Assembly: GCA_907165275.2 (NCBI GenBank)
Contig: OU015670.1
Location: 8,025,501 to 8,089,500 of the forward strand
DNA from: Zygaena filipendulae
Taxonomy: Eukaryota; Arthropoda; Insecta; Lepidoptera; Zygaenidae
DNA length: 64,000 nucleotides
Direction: 5' to 3'
Position 1 is the first letter of the stretch, and each line of letters starts with the position of its first letter. The notes beneath the pieces were generated by a model. It did not search any database and was not told the origin of the DNA. It worked only from the letters and a program-made list of their open reading frames with translations. A program made the position numbers and the translations under genes. Shown here in pieces: positions 12,201 through 27,200 of the stretch.

Positions 12201-15200
12201 GGTACACAACACACACAGGCACGGCACAGATAGTGGAGTTGGTGCTCAACCACAATGTTGGTATGTGACTTGTAGGGTTCTAACGTAGGGTAAGAGGTTT
12301 AGAGACTTCCGGCAAGCAGCTAGCTCAATGAAAGGTTTATTAAAGTAATTTAAGTTGTTTTATTGGTAGAAACAAAGACTTCTATTATAAGAGAATAGAC
12401 GAACAATACAAACTTTTACTATGCAATCCACGTCAACCAATTTTTGCGGGGGGGGGGAATGATCAAAATAAAAACAAATCACATCGTTGCGACGCCATCA
12501 AATACCAGTCACCACAAAGTACATTTCAAGTAGCCAATCACATCGCTTTCCGTAAAGTGGTATATATAGACTGTCTCTGCTAGCCAAAGGCATTTTGCTA
12601 GCATGAGATCATTTGGCCGCTGCGTGGTTTATTTCAATAATCATTACAATAATTACCTAACAAAAAGTATTACGGCCGCACTCAGAGTAGTTTTAATGAT
12701 TACTTAATTTGATGTAAAAATTTACGACTCTTGAGTGCTGTCGTTAAACTCCCTTTGGTTAATTATTCACTTGGGATGTTTTCGAAATCGACTGTGCTTG
12801 AAATATTGTAGAAAATATATTTGGGATGGCAACTTGGAATCATAAAAGTGGCGCCCCGCTTAGGTACATAGCTTATGATAACGTTGAATTTTTTTTTTCT
12901 TGAAACTATGTGCTTTTGGTACTTTAGAGTTGCCGATGCGACCGCTGCACATCCAGCCGGAGACTATAGTCCTGAAGTATCACCGGAAAGTGCCGCCTTT
13001 CAAACAAACCATAGCCGGTTAGTTGGTCACCATGCTGTCATGATGTCTGTGTACATTATGTGAACCATCAAATTAATTATTTTTTTCTTCCACAAAAATC
13101 ATTGCTTGACTATTTTTTATCTATACTAATATTACAAAGAGGTAAGGCAATCTTTGGATCTACTGAATCGACAGTGATCTTGAGTGACATAGGGTACTTT
13201 TTATCCCGGAGTTTGTGAGGTTGTAGGGGGTAATCTCTGGATTTACTTAACCGATTTTAAAATAGTATATTTCATTATAAGTGCGGACTGCGGAAAGCCT
13301 GTCATTGCAAAGAGTTCCGACAAATGTCTACCCGAGCCGAGGCGCAGCCGAAGGTGAGGGTTGACAGTCAGAACTAGTTGCAATGACGGTTCCGCACGTG
13401 TACTGAACAACTATTTTTAATACAGTTACGAAAAAATTAAGCAATTTAATAAAATATCAAAAACACAACAAACTCAACTAAGTTCCAACTGTGATCAAGA
13501 GATGGCGCTAGTCGTATTAGTAATGCGAAACCTACGTTTCGCAATGCAAAAAGTGTGTCAAAGTCGTGTCGCCATTTTTGACAGTTGGCAAAGAGAACGC
13601 ACGAGTTCGGGAAAGGTAAACAAAAAGCTCGAGTATGTAATAGCCCACATCCCGAACGCTAAACGTCCCTGCAATACGCCACTTTTTGAGCAACTGTATT
13701 AAAAATTCTTTTACTTCTAGAAAGCTGCGGGAGTCCCGAGTGACATAGGGTACTTTTTATTCCGAAATTCCCACGGGAATCTTGTACTGATATACTTAAA
13801 TGTGCAACTTTGAAAACAATTACAACTTTGATATACAATACAAGATTCTTAAACCTGAAATACATAGATGATACGTAACTATATAATAAAAAACGTAATG
13901 GTGCACGTGTGTGTGTTGTCAGGGCGGCTGGAGGCGGCGTGCATCGCGGACATGTCGGTGTGCCGCGCGCGCCACAGCCGCGTCGGGTTCGGGCCGGCCG
14001 GCGCGCTCGTCTACACCACCAGCTACGACGCCGTCGCCGACCTGCCCGCCGGTCCGTCCACACACCACTCCACACCCTCTACCCACCGCCCACTACCCTA
14101 CCCTAACTCAAATCGACCAGTAACCCACCTCACAGCTCAAACCGTCAACTACTCTACCCACAGCTCAAACTACCCACTACTCTATCCTTCGCTCTGAGGT
14201 CTACCTCTAGTCTACCTCAAACTGAGGCCGCGAGAGCATAAACGACCAATATACGTCTAGGCATCCTTTTAGGTCATTTTGCTTCTTTTAAAAACAGATT
14301 TTTTGCGATAGGTCCTCTATCTTTTTATAAAATGTTACTTAGGCAGTTTTTGCGCTCGCGGCCTCAACTTGAGTTGACCACTACTCTACCCTAACTACCA
14401 ACCTACTACCTCGGCCAAACCGCGTACTAGTCTACCCACCGCCTACTTCTCTACCCACCACTTATTAGTGCCAACCCACTCGATGCGGTGTGGCTCAGGT
14501 ACGGTGCCTGAGCGACGCCGCTGCGGTATTTTACATACAAAAATGCGTTGTGGCCACACGGCGCCGCGCCGCGCTCTCATCGGAGTCGAGACGAGGCGGG
14601 GAGTAGCGAGGAGTAAGCGGCTCGCTGTTGTTTGTCCTGCTCTGTCACGTAGCGATGGGCATGCCTACTCTTTTTGTCGCCGCTGCGGCGCCGCGCTGCC
14701 CGTGTGGTCGCCAATGCGGCAAAATGGCTTGCGGCGCGGCGCCGAGTCGCATCGTGTGGGTTGGCACTTACTCTACCATCCGCGTGCGCACAGAGGCGGA
14801 GCTGTGCGAGCTGCGGCGCTACGTGTCGGGGCGCGCGCCCGACGACTGGAGCGAGCGGCTCGTCGTGCGGCTCGGCGTGGGCCGGCTGCGGGCGCGCGCC
14901 GGCCCGGAGGACGGCGACGACGCCGGGGACGATGTGAGTCGACGCATACAACTTCTAATATAATACTATTCTATCTACAGCTCTCTATCACCTTAACGTT
15001 GCCTTGAAAAGATTGCCTCTAGCAACAAGGCCGCCTTTCGCTCTGTATTTACTTTTTATCTGTCTTAGTTTTTGTTATCTCTTCTGGGACAATAAAGCAT
15101 TTATTTGATTTGATTTAATAATACGAAAATTCGAAAATTCTTTATTACTTACAATTAATTAAGTAGTATAGAATGAAGTCGCTTTCGCTGTCTGTTCGCC

Positions 15201-18200
15201 ATAAACTCAAAAACTACTGAACGAATTTGCGGTTTTCGCCAATAGCTAGAGTGATTCATGGGGAAGGTTTATATCTATAGTTTATTCTGGGATTCCCGCG
15301 GGAACTCTGAAATTACCGCGGGGGACAGCTAGTCACTTATAATCGTCAGCAGATTCTTAGAACTAAGGGAACGCACCGTATATTTTTTGGTATTTTATTC
15401 TGAAACCTACCACTAAAATATCACCTAGCTAAAAGGTTGACTTAATGCCTTAGGCACAGATAATATAATACCTTAGGCATTAAGTCCGTCTTTTGTACAG
15501 TGAAGTGCAATACAGTTCTTTAAATAAATAAATAAACGTACCAACATTTACTGTTGCCGTCAGGACCCCCTCTCTCGGCACCTGGACGCGTTGCTGGAGT
15601 ATTCGAGCAGCGAGCCCGGCGCGGAGCCGGACCCGGACTCGGACGACGCGACGGCGCCGCGGCTGCGCGTGCGCAGCGAGCCCGGCGCGCGGCTCGCGCT
15701 GCTGCGCGCGCACATCGACATAGCGACCGACGCCGAGCAGCGCCGCCCCGCGGAAACGGTGCGTACTTCGCACACGAGTGTTAAAAGAAATTAAGGTTCA
15801 ACTGTAACGAGGCGCTTCCAAAAGTCACAGTAAAGCATCTATACCTAGTACCTACTTCACTGTAAAAGACAACTTTTGGAAAAGTCAAATGTTATATTAA
15901 TTGTTGACTGTATGCACTCAGTTTCCTCTGCCTTACCTGAAAGGAGTTAATTATACAAAAGAAAACGTAACGTAACCTATTCGGCGGGGCCGTCATTGGT
16001 GTTTCGTTGTACCGTTTCGTTCTACCGAACTAAAAGACGGATAGAAAATATTGGTAACTAGCTGCTCCCCGCGGTTTCACCCGCGCTAGTTTCGGAGTTC
16101 CCGCGGGAATTCCGGGACAAAAAGTACCCTATGTCCTTCTCTGTACCCCTGAAAATGCGTATGCAAAATTTCATTAGGTAAGGCGTGAAAGCGTAACAGA
16201 CTGACAGACAGAGTTACTTTCGCATTTAGAATATATTAGTAGGGATTTTATCGAAAAAATTGTTCGAAAAGTTTTCCGATTTGTAGCTGAGCTGAGTATT
16301 TATTAGTAACTAGCTGTGCCCCGCGGTTTCGCCCGCGTGAGTTTCGGGATTCCCGCAGGAACTCCAATGCACTCCTTATATGTTGTACTCCTTATAACAA
16401 CAGCTAATTAGCAGTGAAAGTCCCGTCAATATCGGTCCAACCGTTTCGGAGATTCACCCGCGTGAGTTTCGGAATTCCCGCAGGAACTCGAAACTTCTTT
16501 TATATAAACCTTGTCCTGACAATAACGAACACAAAAAAAAAACAATTTTCCAATTTGGTGCAGTCGTTTGTAAGTTATGCGCTTACCAACACTTTTGGCG
16601 ATTCATTTTTATTATATAGATTAGTTCTTTAAACTCCAATTCCAAATAGTTGAGTTGTGAGTGTTGTTGACGTGCGCGGGTGCCGTGTTGTGTGTGCGCA
16701 GTACGGCGTGTCGGCGGCGTACTGCCGCGAGGTGTGGCAGCTGTGCGACGCGCTGTGGGGCGCCGACCTCGAGAACGACGGTGAGCCACTCCGCCAACTT
16801 GTCATTATTGTTTCACTTGCTGGTCCACGCGGTTTCACCCGGGTTATTGATCTATAGATACATGGACATAGATAAGCAATAGTGTGTTAACCCACACTGC
16901 AGAAATTTTGAGTAAATCGTGTTTTAAAATTATAGCGCCATTTTGTGTCAACATTTTTTATGTTCAATATTTAGTTACATATTTAAGCAATGTAATAAGG
17001 TAAACACATAATTAAAAAACGTTCCCTAACTCTCAATAAATGGTTCCGAATCAATAACTTAATTTTGTGGGTTAACATGTTATTGCTTATCTGCGTCCAC
17101 ATATAAAATGCTTTGTCCTGAACGGCTGACTGACAGATCAACGCCCAGCCTAAACCGCTGATCTGTAGAGACCTGAAACTTGGAGGGTGTGTTCTTTGTG
17201 TGGCGTAGGCATTCGATAAGAAAGGATTTTCCGAAATTCTACCCCTAAGGGAATGAAAAAGGATATCCGAGGGAGAAGAAAGATTCGCATCCGTATCCGT
17301 TATGGATCCGTGGCGGATATTTTACCTTTTTATTTTCAATGCATAGATGGAATCCTACATAGGTGATTAGGTAGCATTTCAAACTATGAAATTCTTATGA
17401 ACAAAACGAAAGACCCGAGCAATGCGAGTCGAAACATGTCCGGTCACGCAAAGCGTCTAGTCGCGTCAACTATCGTTTCAAAGTCACGCGCACCGACACA
17501 GATTGAGTAAAAAAGTTTAAGATTAAATTGAAAATTGAAATTACTTTATTTGGCTCACACAAAAAATACAAATACTTAAAACTAAAACACAGTTGAGTTG
17601 CGCCAAAAAGATCCATATCCGTGAACCTCGACACCAAATATTCGCGGATATATATTTCTACCTATCCAGCATATCACTAGTATGTATCTATACTAATATT
17701 ATAAAGAGGAAAATTTGATTCTTTGTTTTTTTTTAAATTGAAATTAACTTTGTTTGTTTGTTACGATTTAACTCAAAAACTACTGGACCGATTTCAAAAA
17801 TTCCTTCACCATTAGAAAGCTACATTATCCCTGAATAACATAGGCTGTATTGTAATCCGGAATTCCCGCGGGAACTGCGAAATTATCGTGGGTGAAACCG
17901 CGCGGGACGGCTATGTAGTATTGTATATTATGTAATAATGTATGTATGTATGCGGCAGGCGTGCGCGGCACGGACACGCAGTCGTGCGTGGAGCGGCACG
18001 CGCGGCTGCTGCGCTGGCTGGCGGGCGCCGTGGCCGGCGTCACCGAGCGCGAGCTGCGCCGCCCCGCCGCCGCCGAGCCCGAGGACGGTGAGTGCGCACT
18101 GCGGCCCTAGCGGGTTGGGGACCACGGTACTCCTGTAGTAGGGGACTTCGGACTGGGGGCTGTACTAATAGAGGTTCCGGTTGCGTTAGTAGTGGGAGTG

Positions 18201-21200
18201 ATGGCTGCAGCGGCAGCAGTGGTGAGAACTGCGCTAGTAGCATGAATGAGACGACGTCTGTAGTAGTAGTGGAGGTGAGGATTGCTGCAGTGGTGGGGGT
18301 TTGGGCTGCTGTAGTAGTTTGTCCTTTTTTCTATTAAAAAAAAAAAACCTTGAGTCTGCGGTACAGGAGCGAGGTCTGCCGTAATAGTAGTGGTTGCTGC
18401 TGCAATAGGTGGGGGTGGGGATTTTGGCATTAGCACTGAGCAAATATAATCAAATCAAATATTCTTTATTGTCACCAAAACGAAAATAAAAAAAAAATAC
18501 ATGGTGGGAAATACAGGCGACAAAGGGCGGCCTTATTGCTTAAAAGCAATTTCTTCCAGGCAACCTGTACCTATATATTAGTAACATAATATTCACTACG
18601 TTACAATCGGCACGTTTATACTAATTTTGGTTGGGTATTTCAAAGTTGGTAAGGAAATTATTGCATAGATCCATAGTATTTTTTGCTTCAAGGCAGTGTC
18701 GATGGGCTGGGCAGTAGTGGGACCAGACAGCTGTAGTAATGGGGGCCTGAAGTTACAACGTAGTTATCGTCATTTCTGTTAACTACCGTTTCGTACCGTT
18801 GCCAGACAAGGACGGGCACAGCGCGCGCGTGTGGACGCTGCTGCTGGCGGGGCGCGTGCTGGAGGCGTGCCGCGTGGCGCGCGACCACGGCGACCTCAAC
18901 ATGGCGGTGCTGCTCGCGCAGGCAGCCGGTGAGCTCGCTCGCACACTCACCACCGAGTGCACAACAACACCAACCACCCCGTTCATATACCTTGTACCTT
19001 CCCCACACGCTGGGAACATTCTCTGTTCCTTGCACCATTCTCACGCATGAATATTTGTTTTTGTTTTTAAGTACGTCGTTTACATTGATGAAGGGCCGAT
19101 TTTTCAATCGTCAGATAACTCGACTAATAACTAACTAGCGAATAAATTTATCTGACTGATAAAAGGACAAATAAAACTGTTGCATTTTTCAATGGCTAGA
19201 TAGCAAGCGAATAGCTAACCGAGGATTTTTGTTGCCAACTTCACTGTAATACTGTAGGAGCGTGAAAGACGCATACGTCGTACTGTGTGTTAGAAGAGGA
19301 TAGCAAATCCAACCTTTTTTTTCGTGGTGCATCCCGTTGCCTAGCTACTAACTTACTATTATTTATTGCAAAAATTTGCTGGACTTTACTTGTGTTTCGT
19401 GTATAATTTTATCCCTTATCAGGGGAAGCAAATATAGTAGGTACAGATTCTTTTAAGTCTGAAACGGCTATGAATTTCTTTTGAATCCCACATAGCAAAC
19501 TGGTCCGGCCTTGGTCTGACTACTCTTTATTTCCTTTCAGTTTTAAATGTTCATACATTATAGCCTCTTCTTCGATTGCGAGATCGTCAACAGTATCGAA
19601 AACTTTCATAATTTTCATATTACTTTAGAAAAAGAAGAAATAACCTCAAACTCAACGTCAATGGATCTGTTTTATCTATCGAATAGCCGCCTATCTGGCC
19701 GTCAAACCGGCAGATAGATTTATTCCTCAGTTAGGGCCCTTATTGCCCAGATAGAGCCTATCTGACGATTGAAAAATGTAATATTTTGCTATCTGTCGAA
19801 TAAGTACTATCTAACTGTTTATCTGACGATTGAAAAATCGGCCCTTAATGGTATTTATTATGCCTTAAATACAGACCAAAGTGTAAAGTTAGCTGTAAGT
19901 TTTCCGAAATAAATAAAATAAAAATTAAAAATATTGAACAGGTAGGTTTTTTTTTTACGTAGGTAATCAAAAAATATAACGGCTATAAATTGAGTCGTAA
20001 TGTCGCGTGACGTCATATTTGTTGCAGTTTATACGCACTATGACGTCACGAGCCCCACACCTTTTCTAAGTATATTTTTTTAATATCTAACTAACGGACA
20101 AAATAAAATGTTTATTATATCATATACCGGCACCATGTTAATGGTCGACCAAAAAGCGATATCTTAGACCGAATCCAGGTAGTCTTTGCACACATTGCAT
20201 AATGGTGGTTCTGTCACCGTCACGTTCCGTCTTCCGTCCGCGTAGATAGCTATTTAAATCTCTTTAAAAATACATTTTATGTTAAAATTCACTAAGCCGA
20301 TTATTATGTCGCAGCGGGCAGGCAGGCGGGGTGTATGGGCGCAAAGAGAGCGGTCAATAACTAGTCAGGAGATCAGTAGTTAATGGTCAGGATGAGGGAA
20401 TGCCATTCTATAAGGGGATAATAAGAGAGCGATTTACAAATCAACACAATGGATCTTTATTTTATAATTTACAACAAACAAAGGGAGGCATATAGTTAAG
20501 ATTACGGTAGTTAAGTGAACCGGCAGTAATTAAGTAAACCGACAGTTACACAAAGGATAATACCATATAGGTTATTACAGAGGTAATCAAACATAGGTAA
20601 TCCTATGAAGACAATGGTATCCCATAAAGAGAGTGGTAATCCCACTTCTGATTAAACAACAAAAAGCATGATAAAACATTTTTAAATAATATCAAATGGT
20701 ATGTCAGGCGACAACGTGTACCGCTCGCTGATCGCGCGCCAGCTGTCCGTGTGGCGCGAGTGCGGCGCCCTCGAGCTGGTGTCGGCGCGCCGCCGCGCCG
20801 CGCTGCAGCTGCTGGCGGGCGCGAGCTGCCCGCGCGACCTGCTGCTCGACACCGACTGGCTGCGCGCGCTGCACGCCACCGCCAGGTGAGCGGGGGGCGC
20901 GGGGGGGCGTGGGGGGCGTCGGGGGGCGTGGGGGCGAAAAAAATAATCGAAATTATTTATTTCATAACCAAAAGTGTTTTTGCAAATATGGTTTGTTGGA
21001 CATCCTTTTTAAGTATAAATATATACTTGTATCAGCACGTCCAGCTCTTCCATATCGTTAATGAAAACGAATATAAAACAAGATATACCTACATACATAC
21101 AATTAGTTTTACAATAAAATTTTAAAGTTTTATGAAAAAACAAAACGCAATAAAAGAAAACCAAAAAGTTTAGCGTAATTGTGTGTGTTTGTGTGTTAAT

Positions 21201-24200
21201 AGGGATGTGGACTACTTTTGAAAATCAAAATTCTAATTAGTCCGTCAATTAGAAAATAAAAAAACAATAGACACGTATTTTTTGCTTTTTTAAATAAAAT
21301 ATACAGAGATAAAGTGCATTAAAGTTTAGGGTGAGGGGGTCGTGACGTCACTAACAGCTAAAACCGCCATACAAACTGTGAGAATAGTGACGTCACGCGA
21401 AATTTCAACTCAATATATCGCCGTTATTTTTTGATTACGTAAAAAAATAAAAAAATACGTGTCCAATATTTTTTAATAATCTACAAGACGGACTAAAAAA
21501 TAAAAATTAGTCAACATGCCCATTTCAGAGTGCCGCGGGAATTCCGGGTTACAATATCACACATAACGAGGCTTTTTATTGGTAAAAGAATCTTCATAAT
21601 CGGTTCACTAGATCCAATTACCTCCTACAACCTCACAGACTTTACCTCTTTTCATCATTAAGAACAATACTACTATTATTTCGCTTTGACTTTTTCTTTA
21701 CCCCCTGACAGCGTGTATGCGTAATTTTATTTCCTGATGATCAGTTGAGTAGTTAGTGGTGTGAAAGCGTAACAAACAAACAACTCACATTAACATTTAC
21801 TGCTTATGGTTACACACACATACAGGAGGATACACATCTATTCAAAATAAACAGAATCTTAGACATCTACCCGCTTCAAGCCCATGAATTAAAAAAATGA
21901 GTCTATGAATGGTTACAGTGAAGTTGAGGACCTGATGAGTGTAATGGGCATGTTGACTAATTTTTATTTATTAGTCCGTCTTGTAGATTATTAAAAAATA
22001 TTGGACACGTATTTTTTCTTTTTTTTACGTAATCAAAAAATAACGGCGATATATTGAGTTGAAATTTCACGTGACGTCACTATTCTGACAGTTTGTATGG
22101 CGGTTTTAGCGGTCAGTGACGTCACTACCCCCTCACCCTAAACTTTAATGCGCTTTATCTCTGTATATTTTAATTTATTTGAAAAAGCAAAAAATACGTG
22201 TCGATTGTTTTTTTATTTTCTAACTGACGGACTAATTAGAATTTTGATTTTCAAAAATAGTCCACATCCCCATTATCGCGGGTGAAACCGCGGAGAGTAG
22301 CTACCTAATTATTTCGCAAAACTAGAAACTGTAAAATATGTTCTATTTAAATTTCGATTTATTTTCCTTCGTGTATTTATCTAGGATTACACATGAAGTT
22401 GTTTGTCGGCTTGAGTACAATTTTGTGTTAAAGCCACCTCCACTAGTTAGGTTACCGGTCACCCTGCATTATAGAATAGAATAGAAAAAAATTTATTCGA
22501 TACCATAAAGACAAAATAAGGACACAAAGCATTTGTTACCTATTGTCACTGAGCAAATAATCACTACGTTTTAAGAGTAGGCACTTCCATACTAATCGCT
22601 GATCCGATCTATGAAAGCATTTTGTGCCAACCGTACCAATGCAATGTACGACGCGGTCATAGAAATTTGGTTAAGTATTCCAAAGCTGGTAAAGAAGTTC
22701 GCGCATAAATCCATAGTAACTTTCGGTTCAAGGGAGTGTCGCTGGCCTGCCTATTGTGTTGGCTCTTCTCTTTCTGTCTATACGGCTGTCTGTCTCCCCC
22801 TCTCTGTCAGATACCTGTGCCCGGCGGTGCCGTCGCTGGAGCGCGTGGTGCGCACCTACGAGGGCCTGTTCGCGGACGAGGGCGGGGACGGGCACGGCGA
22901 GGCGGAGGGCGGGGGCGGCGAGGTGGACCTCGCGGCGGTGGTGGCGCGCGGGGACGGGGCCGGCATGCGCCCCCCGCTGCCGCCCTACGCGGAGGAGTAC
23001 GACGTGCACGTGGACAAGGTGCGGGGGGGGGGGAGTTTTTTGGCGGAAATCAAAGATGGCGGTTCGGTCATTTATTTTCATGTCGATAAAAAATGGTTAA
23101 AAATGGATTTTGTTGTGTTATAAGGTGGTGTATTGGACAATATTTTTTTCACAATGAAATGTTTTTTATGTGTTCAAGAAGATATAATATGACATTTCGA
23201 GCTGGTTTCTTCGGTTTCCTACAAGAGTTGCGAGAAAGTTCTTGCAAGCTTTAGTACCGGCTTGCAATTTCAAACCGTACAACGAAGCATTTTTAAAGAA
23301 AATAACTACCTTGATCTAATAAATTTTACTTAAAACTGGCTGAATTCATCATATGCGAAAGTCCATAAAAAAAAGAATGAAAGGTACGGTGGAGTCAGGA
23401 ACGTGCCATAGACGGTTAAACGACCCCCACGCTGCATATCCGTTGAGATATAGGGTTTGTTCCGATATGCCCTGCGAGCACTGTGAGGTATCGGCCGCAC
23501 TCAGAGTCGTTTTAATGATTACTTAGTTTTAAGTAAAGATTTTCAAAACAAAATTACCTCAATCGGACACGTTCATTAAATTCATTTTAATTGGCATTTG
23601 ACTAATTAAGTTAAATATAGTTATAACATTAATTTAATGAATGTCTCATATTGCGGCAATTGGTTTGTATGACGTCAATTGTTGTGAAACCGTTGCTTTA
23701 CAGTTCGCTGTACCGGTTACTGTTTAAAGCGGAACGCAGTCCTGTATACTGTCAACCAATCATTGGTTACGTGATCAAACTGAGAACACCTTACCTCGAA
23801 AACGCCAGTGCTCATAATACAAAAATATATGTACAAATTCAAATTCAAGTGGATGGAATCGCGGGAAATAAATAGACGGAGAAAAATCGCTTCTCTCTCA
23901 GAGGCAATTTTCTTACATCTCTGTTAAAAACTCAGCTGTTAGAGTGATTCAAGAGGAAGGTTTATACGTGTAGTTTATCCCGGAACTCCCTCGGGAACTC
24001 CTAGCAGGGCACAGCTAGTAGGGAATGGGCCCAGCTGTGGCAGTGTTGAGTGTGACAATGCCCGTGCGCAGGGCGGCGAGCGGCGGCCCGTGCTGGACCT
24101 GCGCTACGAGCTGGTGGCGGCGTGCGCCCGCGCCGCGCGCCCGCGCCTGCGCCCGCAGGCCTACACGCCCGACCCGCTCGACTACTCCTTGAGGTGAACT

Positions 24201-27200
24201 ATTTATTCATTTATTTAACTATTAATGCACACAAGGACAACATAAAAAGAAAGTATAAAGTATAAAGTAAACATGTACAAGGGTCATATAAATATACTAT
24301 CTATACCCTGCGCCGTGTGAACACGTCTGTCATCTACTCATCTTCCTTTTTCATTCTAGTAACCTTCTCATCTAACTCTTCGCCTATCTCTCCTTTCCTC
24401 AAACCTGAACAGACTTCCAAAAAAGAGGAGGTTGTGCATTCGACTGTATTGAATGTTTTTTTTTTTAATGTTTTTTAATTACTCGAAGACAGTTGGACGG
24501 ATTTAAAAAATTCTTTTTTCGTGTGAAAGGGTGCTCCCAAGTTGGTCCCATTGCATTGCCACTAAGTCGAGATCTGATGATGGGATCTAGCTATAAGGAT
24601 CTAGCACAAACCAATAATAATATTTCGTGTATTTTTGTCAATCGGTATTTTGTTATGTTAGCTTTTTAGTTTAGTGTTTTTGTAAGTCGGTTTTAATATT
24701 TTTGTTAAAATTTTGTTAATCCTTCTTATTTTCCCTCTTCTTTCTTCTCCTCATTTTCTTTACTCTTTCTCCTCGCCCCTCATCGACTTTTCCTTCTCTT
24801 CTCATTATCTCCTCCTCTCATAACGTAGAAGAGACTCGCATCTTCTGTGAAATCTATTGACTGCAAGAAAGATAACACTTTTACTCGATATGAATAATAA
24901 ACCTACAATACTTTTCCATAATTCATACTTCCATACTAATATTAACTCTTTCTGTCCGTCACCTTGTCACGCCTTAACTACTCCAGTCGATCATCATGAA
25001 ATTTAGCATAGACCTTGTCGGAGGTATAGAAGAAGACATTGGGTATTTTCTACCGAAAGTCCCGCGTTAACTCCGAAATTAATGTGGGTGAAACCGCTGA
25101 GAACAACTAGTATTACATATACCTTACATGTACGTATGTGTATTGTGTATGTATTTGTTTCATGAACCGCAGAGAACAGACACATAAAATGCTTTGTCCT
25201 GAATAGGACTGACTGACGCATCAACGCGCAGCCTAAACCGCTGATCGTAAAGATCCGAAACTTGGAGGGTGTTCTTTGTATGACGTAGGCATCCGTTAAG
25301 AAAGGTTTTTCGAAATTCTTACCCTAGGGGGGTGAAAAAGGAGGGGGCAAAGTTTTGTATGGAACAATTCCGTAATTAATGAGTGTAATAGTTAGCTAAT
25401 GTACATGAACGTAGCTTCCTGGTGGGCGCGTGGCTGGGCGTCGCGTCGGCGGAGAGCGTGTGCGGCGTGGCGGCGCAGCTGGAGGCGCGCGGCGCCTGGC
25501 ACCGCGCCGTGCAGGCGCTCTGCTACCACCCCGACGACAGGGCGTGAGTATGCCGCACACACCACCACGACACAAGCGCCAATGCTCAAACATCCAATAG
25601 ACATATAGAGTATTAAATTAACCCAAATTCTGAACTTCTCTCAATTTAAGTTTTATTGAAACGTTAAATGTTAAGCCCTCTGTATCTACCTTTTTATACT
25701 ATTTTTTTTATTTTATTTTTTCAAACACCTATACATCTAGTCATATTGAAAGTAGTATGGACGGTAGGTGATAATACTTTCTAACTTTGTGCATTACTTT
25801 GAAATTTTGTTTGCATGCGGATGACACCAGCTCCCAGAATGCAGGTTTTCCTAGTTTGGGAGATGAGGTTACCTACTTTTACTCATATTGTTGATTTCAA
25901 TAAAGTTTTTATTTAAAAATGTTATTAAAAAAATATATATATATATATAATATATCCGGCTCGAAGGACCAGTGCTCAGTTAACACTCTGTAATCGGTGT
26001 GAGAATCCCTGATTTGCTGTTTCTCTCATCATTAACTATCTGTATCTGTTTTCCTCATTATTAAATTTATTATTCCTCTAATAAAAAAACTTCTAATTCT
26101 AGTCTACAGCTCTGTATCACCTTAATTAAGGTTGCCGTGAAAAGACTGCCTCTGGCAATAACACCGCCTTTTGCTCCGTCTTTTCTTTTTATTTGTTTTA
26201 GTTTTAATGTTTCTTTGGGGCAATAAAAATTTTGAATTTGAATTAATTTGAAATATAAATAAATTTTAAAATAAAAAAAATAACGAATAAAAGCGAAAAA
26301 TTTATTTATTTATGTGATTTGATCATTTTTTCTTGCAGATCTATACTAATATTACAAAGAGCTAAAGTTTGTGAATTGTGAATTTGTGACCTTGTGGGGG
26401 GGGGGGGGGGGGTAATCTCTGCATCTACTGAACCGATTTTGGAAATTTTTTTTATTCCGAAATTTCCACGGAAATTACCGCGAGCGAATCCGCGGGGGGC
26501 AGTTAGTCCAGTCCAATGCTTGCACTACATTATCACCGATGATCGTTGATCGTGTGATCGGCGATAATGTGGACACCTCAACGCGATCACTCATCACAGG
26601 CGATTTTCTTTGGTGCGTGCCCAAAATCCGTCAATTCACGGATCGCAGGCGATCATAGACGATGATCGGCGAGTAGAGCCGAGTATGCCCTCTACACTAT
26701 CGCGCTAGCGCATAATCGTCTGTGCTCGGACTATTCGGTGCATAATGTAGGGTAAAACCCGGATAGTTGCCACACTTTTCGAAATCATTTTATATCTCCC
26801 AGTACATAAATCAAAATATTTTATTTTTTAAACTGGCAAGTACTTTGGTTCTTTATCTACAAATTTATTAAATGTAAAAGACATTATCTTTGAAATTTCC
26901 AGAGTATTAGCGATTTCTACGGACCTCTACTTTTTGTGACATCTATCCCATATATGGGATAGTTGCCTAGTCCATATAAATTACATTTAGGATAGACGAC
27001 CCGCCGGGAAACAAGGCATCTATCCCGAAAAATCTTTGATCGCACCTTGCGTTCCCGTGCAATCGCACAGAGACATGAGACGCGGTCCACTTAATAGTAG
27101 TTGGAAAGTCTTTTGATAGATAAATAAAATAGCACGCGATTCATCTGCGAAACTAGAGTAATTACGATCGGGGCAACTATACCCCCAGGGCAACTATCCT

